From positions 248,001 to 312,000 of the forward strand of contig CAWIFR010000007.1 in NCBI GenBank assembly GCA_963835465.1: 64,000 bases of DNA, in the 5' to 3' direction. This stretch comes from Bog-756 sp963835465. GTDB lineage: Bacteria; Actinomycetota; Acidimicrobiia; Acidimicrobiales; RAAP-2. This document shows, one piece after another, positions 10,564-20,046 of this stretch. Both the position numbers and the translations under genes were made by a program. The first letter of the stretch is position 1; the number at the start of each line of letters is the position of its first letter. Below the pieces are notes generated by a model. That model ran no database searches and was not told where the DNA came from. It worked only from the letters and a program-made list of their open reading frames with translations.

Positions 10564-11106
10564 GTGAGCTCACTGTGGACACCTGATGGCGAACGACCGG
10601 TCGGGACGGCCCCCGAGGCCGGGGCGGCGGGGCCCCCGGCGACCGTCCGGCCGCACCCGCCCGGCGACGGCGGCGGGCGACAGCGGGCGATCCCTCCGAG
10701 CTGGACGAGGAGGAGCTGGCCGAGCAGGTGGCGGCCATGCGGGCCGAGCTGGCCAACTCGCCGGTCGAGGTGGTGGTGGCCAACCACTGCTACGGGCTGT
10801 TCGAGCTGGCCGCCGTCTACCTGTCCCAGCAGCCCCCCCTGCTCGAGCCAGGCCCGGCTGGCCATCGACGCCCTGGGCAGCCTGGTCGGCGGGCTCGAGG
10901 GGCGCCTGGGCGAGGCCGAGGAGCCGCTGAAGGACGGGCTCAGCCAGCTCCGGCTGGCCTACGTGCAGATCGACGGGGCCCAGCGGGCCGGGGCCGAGGC
11001 GGCCTCGGCGGCCGGGGTCAACGGGGAGTCGACCGGGCGATGCACGAGCGGACCCTCAGGCCCCCGGGACGGCGCGGCCACCGCCGACCGGCGACACCCC
11101 GACTGA
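10564..11106 (+). CDS. DUF1844 domain protein (two compensating frameshifts)
   Basis: Small soluble protein of unknown function, next to infC as in Streptomyces-type genomes. It starts GTG AGC TCA (MSSLWTPDGE), a common opening for actinobacterial members, then has a Pro/Gly-rich linker. The DUF1844 helical core follows: ELAEQVAAMRAELANSPVEV, HCYGLFELAAVYLSQQPPLL, then QARLAIDALGSLVGGLEGRL and LSQLRLAYVQ. The frame shifts near 10695 and returns near 10850 in a region of C and G runs. The 3' end after residue ~160 is uncertain; the frame stops at 11106. Leaderless start, see the TAGGCTA element. Confidence 0.75.
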   Translation: MSSLWTPDGERPVGTAPEAGAAGPPATVRPHPPGDGGGRQRAIPPSWTRRSWPSRWRPCGPSWPTRRSRWWWPTTATGCSSWPPSTCPSSPPCSSQARLAIDALGSLVGGLEGRLGEAEEPLKDGLSQLRLAYVQIDGAQRAGAEAASAAGVNGESTGRCTSGPSGPRDGAATADRRHPD

Positions 11107-11115
11107 CGGCGACGG

Positions 11116-12757
11116 GTGAGCGGGGGCATCGGGGAACCGCCCGTCCCCGGGCCACCGTCGGCCCTCCGACCCGGTCGCCCGCCGGATCCCCCCGGCACCG
11201 GCCGTCGACCGGCCCGACCGGACGCGGACCCCGACCGGGCCGATCGACGCCTCCCGGGTCCGGAGCTTCATCGGGCTGTCCATCGGGCTGGTCGGGCCCC
11301 GGGCCAACCTGGCCGTCTCCGGGGTGCTGATCACCCTCTACGTGCAGCAGCGGGCCTCCGGGGCGCTGGCGGTGACCTTCGCCCTGACCGCCAACCGCCT
11401 GCTCAGCTGGCTGACCTACCCGGTGGCCGGACGGCTGAGCGACCGGACCAGGAGCCGGGTCGGGCCGGCGCACCCCCTACATGGCCGGCAGCCTCATCCT
11501 GATGGGCGTCTGCCACCTGGATGTTCACCGTGGTCAGCGGCTACTGGCTGCTGGTGCTGTTCATCGTCATCGCCCGGCAGGCCGCGGCCATCTTCACCCT
11601 CACCAACGTGGCCGTGGTGCCCGAGGTGTTCGGCCGCAGCCGATGGATCAAGGCCCTGCTGCTCACCACCGTGCTCGGGCACCCTGGCCAGCCTGACCAT
11701 CAAGGGCACGGTCATCGCCACCTGGAAGCAGAGCGACCCCGCCACCTGGAACCTCCCCTTCCAGGTGGCGGCCGTGATCATGGTGGCGGTCGGGATCGCC
11801 GTGCTGGTGCTGGTCCGTGAGGCGCCCACCGCCACCTTCGGGGCCGAGGCCGACCGCAAGGAGCGGGCCCGACCGACCCGGGACGAGCTCCGGGACATCC
11901 TCTCCGGGCCCAACGCCAAGGTGCTGGTCGGCCGGCTCGCTCCTCTTCTGGGCCGGGGTGGGCTCGACCGCCTACGTGGCCATCCTCTTCTTCCAGCGGG
12001 TCCTCCACGCCGGGGCCAGCGCCCAGACCGTCGCCGGCCTGGCCACCGGCCTCCCGGTCTTCTTCATCGGCATCGGCCTCGGCGTCCCGCTCAGCCGGAG
12101 GCTCTCCCCCATGCAGCTGGCCATCGGCGCCCCGCTGATCGGCGCCATCCTCGCCGGGGTGCAGTACTTCGACACCCACATCTGGCAGGCGGTGGTCCTC
12201 AGCTACATCGGTGCGCCGTTCATCGGCGCCTACATCATCGTGCTGGCCCCGCTGCTGCTCCAGCTGCTGCCCCGGGCCGGCGGGCTCGGGCGAGCGGCTC
12301 GGCGTGCTGCTGTCCCCGTTCAACCTCTGCAGCGTGATCCTGGCCTACATCGCCGCCGTCGATCGTCGACGCCACCGGCAACTACCGGCTGATCTGGCTC
12401 TTCCCGGCCGCCACCGGGCTGGCCCACGCCGTCGTCAACTGCTGGCTCAAGTATCCGGCCCGCAAGGCCTCGAGCCCCGACATGGTGGGGCGCCTGTGGG
12501 AGTGGAGCGTCGTCCAGGCCGAGTCGATGGCCGAGACCGGCATCGTGACCGGGCTGCTGGCCGCGCCCCTCCTCGGGGTGGTGACCAAGGAGGACGCCGA
12601 CAGCGCCGTGGTCATCGACATGGCCCGCAACATCCTGGGCAACCCCTACGAGGACGACGAGCCCGACGACGGGCCCGGCCTGGCACGCCCGACGGGGCGG
12701 CGGGAGCGGATCCGGGGGTCAGTCGCCCGTCGGGCGGCGGCGGGTCCGTCGGGGTGA
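11116..12757 (+). CDS. Major facilitator superfamily transporter (at least five frameshifts)
   Basis: Reassembling frames gives one polytopic protein of roughly 530 residues with about 12 hydrophobic segments. The TM2-TM3 loop shows the MFS signature GRLSDRTRSRVG followed by RRTPYMAGSLILMG. Later helices include WLLVLFIVIARQAAAIF, VAAVIMVAVGIAVLVLV, VFFIGIGLGVPLSRRLSP and LAPLLLQLLPRAGG. The soluble C-terminus is acidic (NPYEDDEPDDGPG). Frame changes lie near 11300, 11475, 11690, 11940, 12295 and 12360. The start is tentative: GTG 11116, ten bases after the DUF1844 stop. The substrate cannot be inferred. Six disruptions are many even for this error-prone stretch, so a genuine pseudogene is not fully excluded. 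Confidence 0.72.
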
Positions 12758-13828
12758 CCGGCGTCCGCCAGGTCGGCGGGGGCCCCGAGGACGGTCGGGC
12801 GATGGGCGACCAGAAGTCCGGATGGGGCGAGCCGACCGGCGTCGACGGCCGGCGAGCGCTCCGGAGCCGGCGGTGGCTCCGAGGCATCGGCGGTGGTGGC
12901 GACGGCGCACCGGGGCCGACGGCGGGCCGAGCGGGCGGGGTCGGCCACGGCTCCGTCGTCCGCCGGGCCGCGAGCCGCGGCAGGACCGTGCCGCATCGGT
13001 CCCGTCCATCGGGTCCGCCGAACCCTCCGAGGCGTCGCCGGCGTCGTCGACGGGAGCGACCGCGGGACCGGACTCGGAGTCGGGCGGCCGGCACCGGCCC
13101 GACGCCGGGACCGGGACCGGTCCGACGTCACCGGATCCTGATCGACGGCGGACCGGTCGGTGCCGAGGTCGGCGGTGCTGGCCACCGACCGGCGGCGCTC
13201 GCCGTGCCGACCGGCCAACTGCGTCACCGAGACCGCGTCCCGGGGGGCGGCTTCGCCGAGGCGGGGGCGGGCGGCGGCGTCGGGGACCGACGGCGTCGGA
13301 GCGTCCCGCGTCACGGCCCCAGCGGCTGCCGCGCCGGCGGGCCCGGTTGCCGGCCGCGTCGGCACGGCGCGTGGCCCGGGCGTGACGCTCCAGCTCCGGC
13401 GGAGCGCCTCCCGGCCCGGCAGCTCGAAGGGGCCGTCGTGGCCGAGCTCCTCGATGGGCAGCCGGTGGCCACGGTTCCGACTCGTCCTCGGTCGGGCGCC
13501 GCCCCGAGCAGGGTGCTCGGGAGACGCCGTCCTCGGCCCGTCGAGCCCGGGGGCGACCACGCCGGGCAGGGGCCGCACCGACCGGGCCTCCAGCCGTCCG
13601 AGCCGGCCGGCGGCCACCTCGAAGGCCACGACCGTCCCCGACGCGATGCTGCCGGGAACCGTCGGTGATGGCCGTGCAGTGGAAGGCGATCCGGTTGCCG
13701 GTCCCGTACTCGATGACACCCAGCCCCCGGCGGCTCGTCGAACTCGGCCACGTCGCCGACCAGCGGGGTCGCGCGCCGACCGGCACCAGGCCGGACGGTC
13801 CGCTCCAGACGGTCGACTCGGGCGCCAT
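12719..13828 (-). CDS. Cold-shock-domain protein with long low-complexity tail (frameshifted, 3' end uncertain)
   Basis: The ATG at 13828 lies 4 nt after the hisG stop. Combining two frames, residues ~25-95 form a cold-shock OB domain of the actinobacterial type: GDVAEFDEP, then GLGVIEYGTGNRIAFHCTAI, then GTVVAFEVAAGRLGRLEA. Such domains bind single-stranded nucleic acid. Frames change near 13745 and 13655. Downstream to about 12760 no frame shows a recognisable domain. The sequence is ~80% GC and reads as Arg/Pro/Ala-rich or acidic disordered protein depending on frame, overlapping the end of the convergent MFS gene. The domain call is firm, the boundaries are not. Confidence 0.6.
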   Translation of the reverse strand: MAPESTVWSGPSGLVPVGARPRWSATWPSSTSRRGLGVIEYGTGNRIAFHCTAITDGSRQHRVGDGRGLRGGRRPARTAGGPVGAAPARRGRPRARRAEDGVSRAPCSGRRPTEDESEPWPPAAHRGARPRRPLRAAGPGGAPPELERHARATRRADAAGNRARRRGSRWGRDAGRSDAVGPRRRRPPPPRRSRPPGRGLGDAVGRSARRAPPVGGQHRRPRHRPVRRRSGSGDVGPVPVPASGRCRPPDSESGPAVAPVDDAGDASEGSADPMDGTDAARSCRGSRPGGRRSRGRPRPLGPPSAPVRRRHHRRCLGATAGSGALAGRRRRSARPIRTSGRPSPDRPRGPRRPGGRRSPRRTRRRPTGD

Positions 13829-13832
13829 CGGC

Positions 13833-14730
13833 TCAGTGGACGATCTTGGACAGGGCGAGCTCGATGATGTCGGTGGCCCCCCGGTCCTTCAGCGCCGGGA
13901 TCAGGACGTTGATCTCCGACTTGGGCACCACCGTCTCCACGGCGAAGCCACCCCCGCCGAACAGCTCGGAGACGGTGGGCGACCGCAGGGACGGGAGCAC
14001 CTCGATGACGCCGGGCAGCTGCTCGGCGGCGACGTTGAGCTTGACCAGCACCTTGCCCCGGGCCTCCAATGCCCCCTGCAGCAGGGTCAGAACCTGCTCC
14101 ATGGCATGGCGCTTCTCGGTGTTCGCCGGCCGCGCCGGGTTGGCGATCAGCTCGGTGTGGGAGACGAGCAGGGTCTCCACGATCTTCAGCCCGGCGGCCC
14201 GCAGGGCCCGGCCCGTCTCGGTGATCTCGACCACGCAGTCGGCGATGTCGGGCACCTTGGCCTCGGTGGCCCCGTAGGACAGGCTGACCTCGGCCTTGAC
14301 GCCGTGGCGCTCGAGGTACCGAGCGGGTGAGCTCGGGGTACTCGGTGGACACCCGGACGGCGCCGCCCGGCCCCGTGCCCGTGCGGGCCAGGTCGGCCAC
14401 CGAGGCGACCGGGGAGTCGATCGGGACGGCCAGCACCACCCGGATCGGGTTGGCGGTGGCCTTCGAGTACTGGAGCACCCCGAGGGAGGTCACCGCGCTG
14501 CCCCGCTCCTCCATCCAGTCGCGTCCGGTGATGCCGACGTCGAAGAGCCCGTCGGCCACGTAGAGGGGGATCTCCTGGGGGCGGAGGATCCGCACCTCGG
14601 CGACCCGCGGATCGTCGATGGAGGCCCGGTAGTCGACGTCCGAGGAGCGGGTCACGCTCAGGTCGGCGGCCGCGAACAGGTCGAGGGTGGCCCGCTCGAG
14701 CGAGCCCTTGGGCAGCACCAGCCGGAGCAT
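13833..14730 (-). CDS. hisG: ATP phosphoribosyltransferase, long (HisG-L) form (one frameshift)
   Basis: First enzyme of histidine synthesis: ATP + PRPP to phosphoribosyl-ATP. It starts MLRLVLPKGSLERATLDLF at ATG 14730, which overlaps the ribH stop (TGATG). Motifs: LPKGSL, VADGLFDVGITGRDW, then the PRPP-binding region DIADCVVEITETGRALRAAGL. About 298 residues and a C-terminal regulatory ACT-like domain (VLVKLNVAAEQLPGVIEVLP, FAVETVVPKSEINVLIPALK) mark the long form, which needs no HisZ. The frame changes near 14320 between PELTR and the PRPP site. Confidence 0.92.
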
Positions 14731-15321
14731 CAGCGCCTCCCGACCGAGAACCCGACCCGGGTCCCGCTCGACAGGCCCGACACCGCGCCCAGGGCGGCCA
14801 CGGTGGCCAGTGCGGTGGCGGCGCGCCTCCCGCCCCTTGTTGGCCTCGTCGGGCCCGGAGCGGACCAGGGCCTGGTCCACGGTGTCGGTGGTCAGCACGC
14901 CGAAGACCACCGGCACACCGGTGTCGAGCTGGACCCGCTGCAGGCCGGCGGCGCACTCGCCGGCCACGAAGTCGTAGTGGCCGGTGTCGCCCCGGATCAC
15001 CGCGCCGAGGCAGATCACCGCGTCCACCGCCTCGGAGGCGGCCAGCTTCTGGGCCACCACCGGTAGCTCGAAGGCGCCCGGGGCCCAGACCACCACGGAC
15101 CGGTCGAGGTCGCAGCCGGCCTCCTCCAGGGCGTCGAGGGCGCCGGTCAGCAGCCGGTCGGTGATCCCGCCGTTGAACTCGGCGCAGGCCAGGCCCACCC
15201 GCACGGCGCTGCGGGGCACGTCCTGGGCGGCCAGGGCCGTCCCGTCGATGGAGGTTCCGACCCGAGCGGCGGCCCGGGCCTTGGCGTCAGCGGGAAGCAG
15301 GGTGAGGTCAGAGGACGTCAT
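14730..15321 (-). CDS. ribH: 6,7-dimethyl-8-ribityllumazine synthase (one frameshift near the 3' end)
   Basis: Penultimate step of riboflavin synthesis: condenses the RibD product with 3,4-dihydroxy-2-butanone 4-phosphate. Motifs: FNGGITDRLLTGAL, VVVWAPGAFELPVVAQKLA, VICLGAVIRGDTGHYDFVA (with the catalytic His), VPVVFGVLTTDTVDQAL and the DEANKGREA end. The frame then shifts near 14832 in a GCGCGCC run; the correct frame continues AATALATVAALG and ends with TGA overlapping the hisG ATG. About 197 residues, ~38 longer than usual at the N-terminus (TLLPADAKARAAARVG). The start ATG 15321 lies inside the last codons of ribBA. Confidence 0.92.
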
Positions 15322-16530
15322 CGAGGCCCTCGAGCAGGTGGCCCATCCGCTCCCGCTTGGTGCGCAGGTACTCGATGTTCTCGGGCGTGGGCGTCGACTG
15401 GATGTTGACCCGCTCCACGATGTCGAGGCCGAAGCCCTCGAGGCCCCCGTACTTGGTGGGGTTGTTGGTCATCAGGCGCATGGTGGTGACGCCCAGATCG
15501 ACCAGGATCTGGGCACCGATGCCGTACTCCCGGGAGTCGGCGGGCAGGCCGAGCTCGAGGTTGGCGTCGACGGTGTCGAACCCCTCCTCTTGGAGGTTGT
15601 AGGCCCGGAGCTTGTGGGCCAGGCCGATGCCGCGGCCCTCGTGGCCCCGCAGGTAGACGATGCACGCCGCTGCCGTTCTCGTTGATGGCCGACATGGCCC
15701 CGTGGAGCTGGGGCCCGCAGTCGCACCGAACCGAGCCGAACACATCGCCGGTGAGGCACTCGCTGTGCACCCGGACCAGGGTGTTCTCCCGTCCGGCCAC
15801 CTCGCCCTTGACCAGGGCCACGTGGTGCTCCCCGTCCAGCACCGACTCGTAGGCGTACACGGTGAACTCGCCGAAGTCGGTGGGGATCCGGGCGTCGGCG
15901 ATGCGCCGGACCAGCTTGTCCTTGTGCCGGCGGTACCGGATGAGGTCGGCGATCGAGATCAGGTGGAGGCCGTGCTTCTCGGCGAAGCGCTCGAGCTCGG
16001 GCAGTCGGGCCATGCCCGTCTTGTCCTCGCTGACCACCTCGCACAGCACACCGGCCGGGGACATGCCCGCCGCCCGGGCCAGGTCCACGGCCGCCTCGGT
16101 GTGCCCGGCCCGCTTCAGCACCCCTCCCGGTCGGTACCGGAGGGGGAAGATGTGCCCGGGGCGGTTGAGGTCGGAGGGCCGGATATGGGGGTCGGCCAGC
16201 GCCTTGATGGTGGCGGCCCGGTCCGACGCCGAGATCCCGGTGGAGGTCCCGTGCCGGTAGTCCACGCTGACCGTGAAGGCGGTCCGCTGGACCTCGGTGT
16301 TGGACGTCACCATCAGCGGGAGGTCGAGGTGCTCCACCCGCTCGGGGGTGAGGGGAACGCAGATCAGGCCGGAGGTGTGGGCCAGGAAGAAGGCGATCTT
16401 CTCCGGGGTGACGGCGTCGGCCGCCATGATCAGGTCGCCTTCGTTCTCGCGATCCTCGTCGTCGACCACCACGACGATCTCCCCGCGGCCCGATCGCCGC
16501 AATGGCTTCCTCGACTGCTGAAAAGGGCAT
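15308..16530 (-). CDS. ribBA: Bifunctional 3,4-dihydroxy-2-butanone-4-phosphate synthase / GTP cyclohydrolase II (two frameshifts)
   Basis: RibB domain first (MPFSAVEEAIAAI, VVDDEDRENEGDLIMAAD, YRHGTSTGISASDRA) makes dihydroxybutanone phosphate from ribulose 5-phosphate. The RibA domain second opens GTP: HSECLTGDVFGSVRCDCGPQ carries the zinc cysteines, then GHEGRGIGLAHKLRAY and YGIGAQILVDLG. About 407 residues. The start is ATG 16530, which gives the family N-terminus, with GAGGGAG 11 nt upstream. Frames change near 16495 and 15665. It overlaps ribH and lies 194 nt after the ribD stop; no ribE lies between. Confidence 0.92.
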
Positions 16531-16672
16531 CGACCCCGGGTCTCCCTCTGTATCGGTGCGCCGGGACCGCTGTCGGTCACCGCCGCTGCACTGGCGTGGC
16601 GTAGATCTGGTGTGGTTGTGGTGTCCGTCTCGGTGCCGGCACGGGCCGAGACATCTGTTCTCTTCTACTGTC

Positions 16673-16691
16673 GGCCGGCCACGGGCCGGCC
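16673..16691 (-). other. Strong hairpin between ribD and ribBA
   Basis: GGCCGGCC, a 3-nt loop and GGCCGGCC: an 8-bp stem in the 194-nt gap between the ribD stop and the ribBA start. A second dyad (GTCTCGG ... CCGAGAC) lies about 30 nt downstream. No U-run follows. I looked for the FMN-riboswitch core here and did not find it. Function unknown; it could attenuate transcription or stabilise the processed mRNA. Confidence 0.35.
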
Positions 16692-16723
16692 TTAGGCAAT
16701 TCTTCAGGTCGGGCGACTGATCC

Positions 16724-17758
16724 TCAGACGCTGTAGGCGGACAATTCGACCCGAAGATCGCCCCCCAGGCTAGTCACCGAGTGCAGGTGGCCCCGCCACA
16801 GCGCCGTCGATGGAGGGGGCCCCCGGCCCGGCGAACAGCGGGCGGGCGTCCTCTCCCCCGAACAGGGCCGGGGCCAGGTAGAGGACGTAGCGGTCGACCA
16901 GGCCGGCATGGTGGAAGGCGTGGGCCACCGTGGCGCCCCCCTCCACCAGACCTGGAGCACGCCCCGGCCGGCCCAGCTCGTCGAGCACGCTCGCCGGGGT
17001 CACCGGTCGAGCTCCAGGGCCGGTCGACGGCGGCGCCCGGCGGCAGCCGTCCCGAGCACCACCCGGAGCGGTTGCTCGTCGGGGCCTCGGAACCACGGGT
17101 CGCCGTCGGGCAGCCGGACGGTCAGTGCGGGGTCGTCGGCCCGCACCGTCCCCGCGCCGACCACCACGGCATCGGACCGGGCCCGCAGGCGGTGGGCGTC
17201 GGCCCGGGCCTCCTCGCCGGTGATCCACCGACTGGTCCCGTCGGGGGCCGCCGTGCCGCCGTCGAGCGTGGCGGCCAGCTTCAGGACCACCCACGGGCGG
17301 CCGGTGCGGCGGTGCTTGAGGTACGGGGCCAGCTGCTCGCGCGCCGCCTCCTCACCCACGCCGACCTCGACCTCGACGCCGGCGGAGCGCAGGAGGGCGA
17401 TGCCCGGCCACCATCCACGCGGGTGTCGGGATCCTCGAGGGCCACGACCACCCGTCGGATCCCGGCGGCCACGATGGCCTCGGTACACGGGGGCGTCCGG
17501 CCGTGGTGCGCGCACGGCTCGAGGGTGACGTACAGGGTGCCCCGCTCGGCCGCCGACCCGGCGGCCGCAGGGCGGCCACCTCGGCGTGGGGACCACCCGG
17601 GGGGGCGGTGGCCCCCTCGAACCGGGCCGGCTGCCCCGGCGGGACCCGACGGGACGACCACGGCGCCGACCCCGGGATTGGGCGAGGTGCGGCCCTGGAC
17701 CGGTCTCGGCCGCCGCCAGGGCCCGCGCCATCCACTCGGCATCGTCCGGCCGCGTCAC
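16724..17758 (-). CDS. ribD: Riboflavin biosynthesis deaminase/reductase RibD (several frameshifts)
   Basis: Bifunctional enzyme for the two steps after GTP cyclohydrolase II. The N-terminal deaminase has SPNPGVGAVVVPSG, the zinc His in PHAEVAAL, and LEPCAHHGRTPPCTEAI with the two zinc cysteines. The C-terminal reductase has RPWVVLKLAATLDGGTA, SRWITGEEARADAHRLRA and VVVGAGTVRADDP. The probable start is GTG 17758 (MTRPDDAEWM). Fragments from all three frames must be joined; changes lie near 17700, 17630, 17560, 17410, 17010 and 16800. The final frame ends at 16724 with SLGGDLRVEL. Downstream of rpe with a gap of about 20 nt. Confidence 0.85.
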
Positions 17759-17779
17759 CTGCGGCGTCGTCCGGTCGGT

Positions 17780-18481
<702 letters not shown>

Positions 18482-18512
18482 CGCCCGTGAGCCTACCGGT
18501 GGGCCGATCCGG

Positions 18513-19410
18513 TCATCGGCCCAGGCGCTCGTCGGCCCCGGGCGCGGACACCCCGCGATCCATTCGGCCGCGTCCATGGGGCGCTTGCCCTCGGGATGGA
18601 CGCTCACCAGCCGGAGCCGGGTGCCCTGCCCGGCGGTGACGTCCGTACCGCCGAGTGAGCCCGGCGGCCCGACCGGTCCTGGCGGGCCGTCGTCGTGTGG
18701 CACCCCCGGTCGCCGCCGTCACGCCGAGCCGGCGGCCGCGGAAGGTGGTCCAGGCCCGTCCCACCCGGACCACCCGGCGCAGCTGGTCGGCGGGCTGCTC
18801 CCAGTGGAGCTGCCGCTCCCCGGGAAGGATCTTCTCGGCGTAGGACGGGGTGCCGGCCTGGTCCCGGGGCACGGGGAGCCCGGCGCGGCCCTCCGAGAGG
18901 TGCTCGGCCAGCAGCTGGCAGCCCAACTGGCACCAGCCGGGACCGGAGCCCTTCGGCCGTCTCGTCCTCACCGATGGGCGTGGCCACCTCGGCGTAGACG
19001 GGCCCGGTGTCGAGCCCGGCCTCCACCGCCATGAGGCACACCCCGGTCTCGGCATCGTCCTCCAGGATGGCCCGCTCGACGGGTGCCGCCCCCCGCCACC
19101 GGGGCAGCAGGGAGAAGTGCAGATTGACCATGGGCAGCCGGTCCAGCACCGTGACCGGGATGATCCTTCCGTAGGCCACCACCACCCCCAACTCGGCCCC
19201 CACCCCCACGGCGTCGTCGAGGGAGTCGGTGACCCCCAGACCCAGCTCGGTGGCCGCAGCCTTCACCGGGCTGGGCACGAGGGCGCCGCCCCGTCCGCGG
19301 CGCTTGTCGGGTCGGGTGACCACCAGGGCAACGATCGTGCCCGGCCGCACCAACGTTCGCAGCGGCGCCACCGCCGCCTCGGGGGTGCCCAGGAACACCA
19401 GACGGGCCAT
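18513..19410 (-). CDS. fmt: Methionyl-tRNA formyltransferase (frameshifts in C-terminal half)
   Basis: Formylates initiator Met-tRNA using 10-formyl-THF. The N-terminal catalytic domain is intact: MARLVFLGTPEAAVAPLRTL, VTRPDKRRGRGG and the PMVNLHFSLLPRWRGAAPVE signature with the catalytic Asn/His, followed by TGVCLMAVEAGLDTGP. The C-terminal OB domain is spread over other frames (GTPSYAEKILPGERQLHW, RAWTTFRGRRLGV, VSVHPEGKRPMDAAEWIAG), ending GADERLGR at 18513. Shifts lie near 18950, 18690 and 18540. Start ATG 19410. It sits just after def, so the deformylase and formylase are adjacent as usual. Confidence 0.92.
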
Positions 19411-19450
19411 GGGAGTGACGCTACCGGTCCGGCCGGGCCCGCGAGGTCGA

Positions 19451-19998
19451 TCAGACCTCGCAGTTCGCTGCCGGCCGAGACCAGTTTGGCCTCCATGGCC
19501 GTGGTGTCGAAGCCGAGAGCCCGGTCGCGGAGCACCCGCAGGGCCTGCTTGCGCATTTCGTCGTCGAGGCGCTCGACCATGAGCACCCCATCGAGGTGGT
19601 CCACTTCGTGCTGGAACACCCGGCCCAGGAACTCGTCGGCCTCGAGGGAGATCTCGTTGCCGTCGAGGTCGAACCCCCGGAGGTGGACCCGGTCGGGCCG
19701 GACGATGCCCAGCCGAAGGCCGGGGATGGAGAGGCATCCCTCGTCGTGGTACCACTCGCCGTCGGTCTCCACGATGGTCGGGTTGACGATGGCCTCGGGC
19801 CCCTCGCCGACGTCGTAGACGAAGAGCCGCTTCTGAACGCCCACCTGGGGGGCGGCCAGGCCGGCGCCCTCGGACTCGTACATGGTCTCGACCATGTCCT
19901 CGACCAGGCGCACCAGCGACTCGTCGACCTCGTCGACCTCGCGGGCGACCTGCTTCAGGACCGGGTCGCCATAGACCCGGACGGCGTACGACGGACAT
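19451..19998 (-). CDS. def: Peptide deformylase (frameshifts at both ends)
   Basis: Removes the N-formyl group from nascent proteins; a metal enzyme. All three family motifs are visible: GAGLAAPQVGVQKRLFVYD (motif 1), EGCLSIPGLRLGI (motif 2, with the metal Cys) and FQHEVDHLDGVLMVERL (motif 3, HExxH). The start is ATG 19998, reading MS then, after one extra G, SYAVRVYGDPVLKQV. The frame holding the motifs has no stop before fmt, so a second frameshift near the 3' end is likely. Candidate stops are TGA at 19451 and TAG at 19421; the coordinate given is the first. Confidence 0.92.
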
Positions 19999-20046
19999 GG
20001 CCCCATTCTACGGGTCCCCGGCGGCCACGTGCCCGCGACCGGGACC

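Noticed and set aside
11116..12757. MFS gene as a true pseudogene
   Set aside because: Each frame break rejoins without loss of transmembrane sequence and neighbouring essential genes carry the same kind of error, so sequence error is the better explanation, although decay is not excluded.
12646..15321. 891-residue minus-strand reading frame that looks like a ribH-hisG-CSD fusion
   Set aside because: RibH loses its conserved end and HisG loses its PRPP site in this frame; both continue in neighbouring frames and a TGATG stop/start lies between them. The fusion is a frameshift artefact.
16531..16723. Possible FMN riboswitch before ribBA
   Set aside because: The conserved RFN-element core is not present; only GC-rich hairpins are seen.
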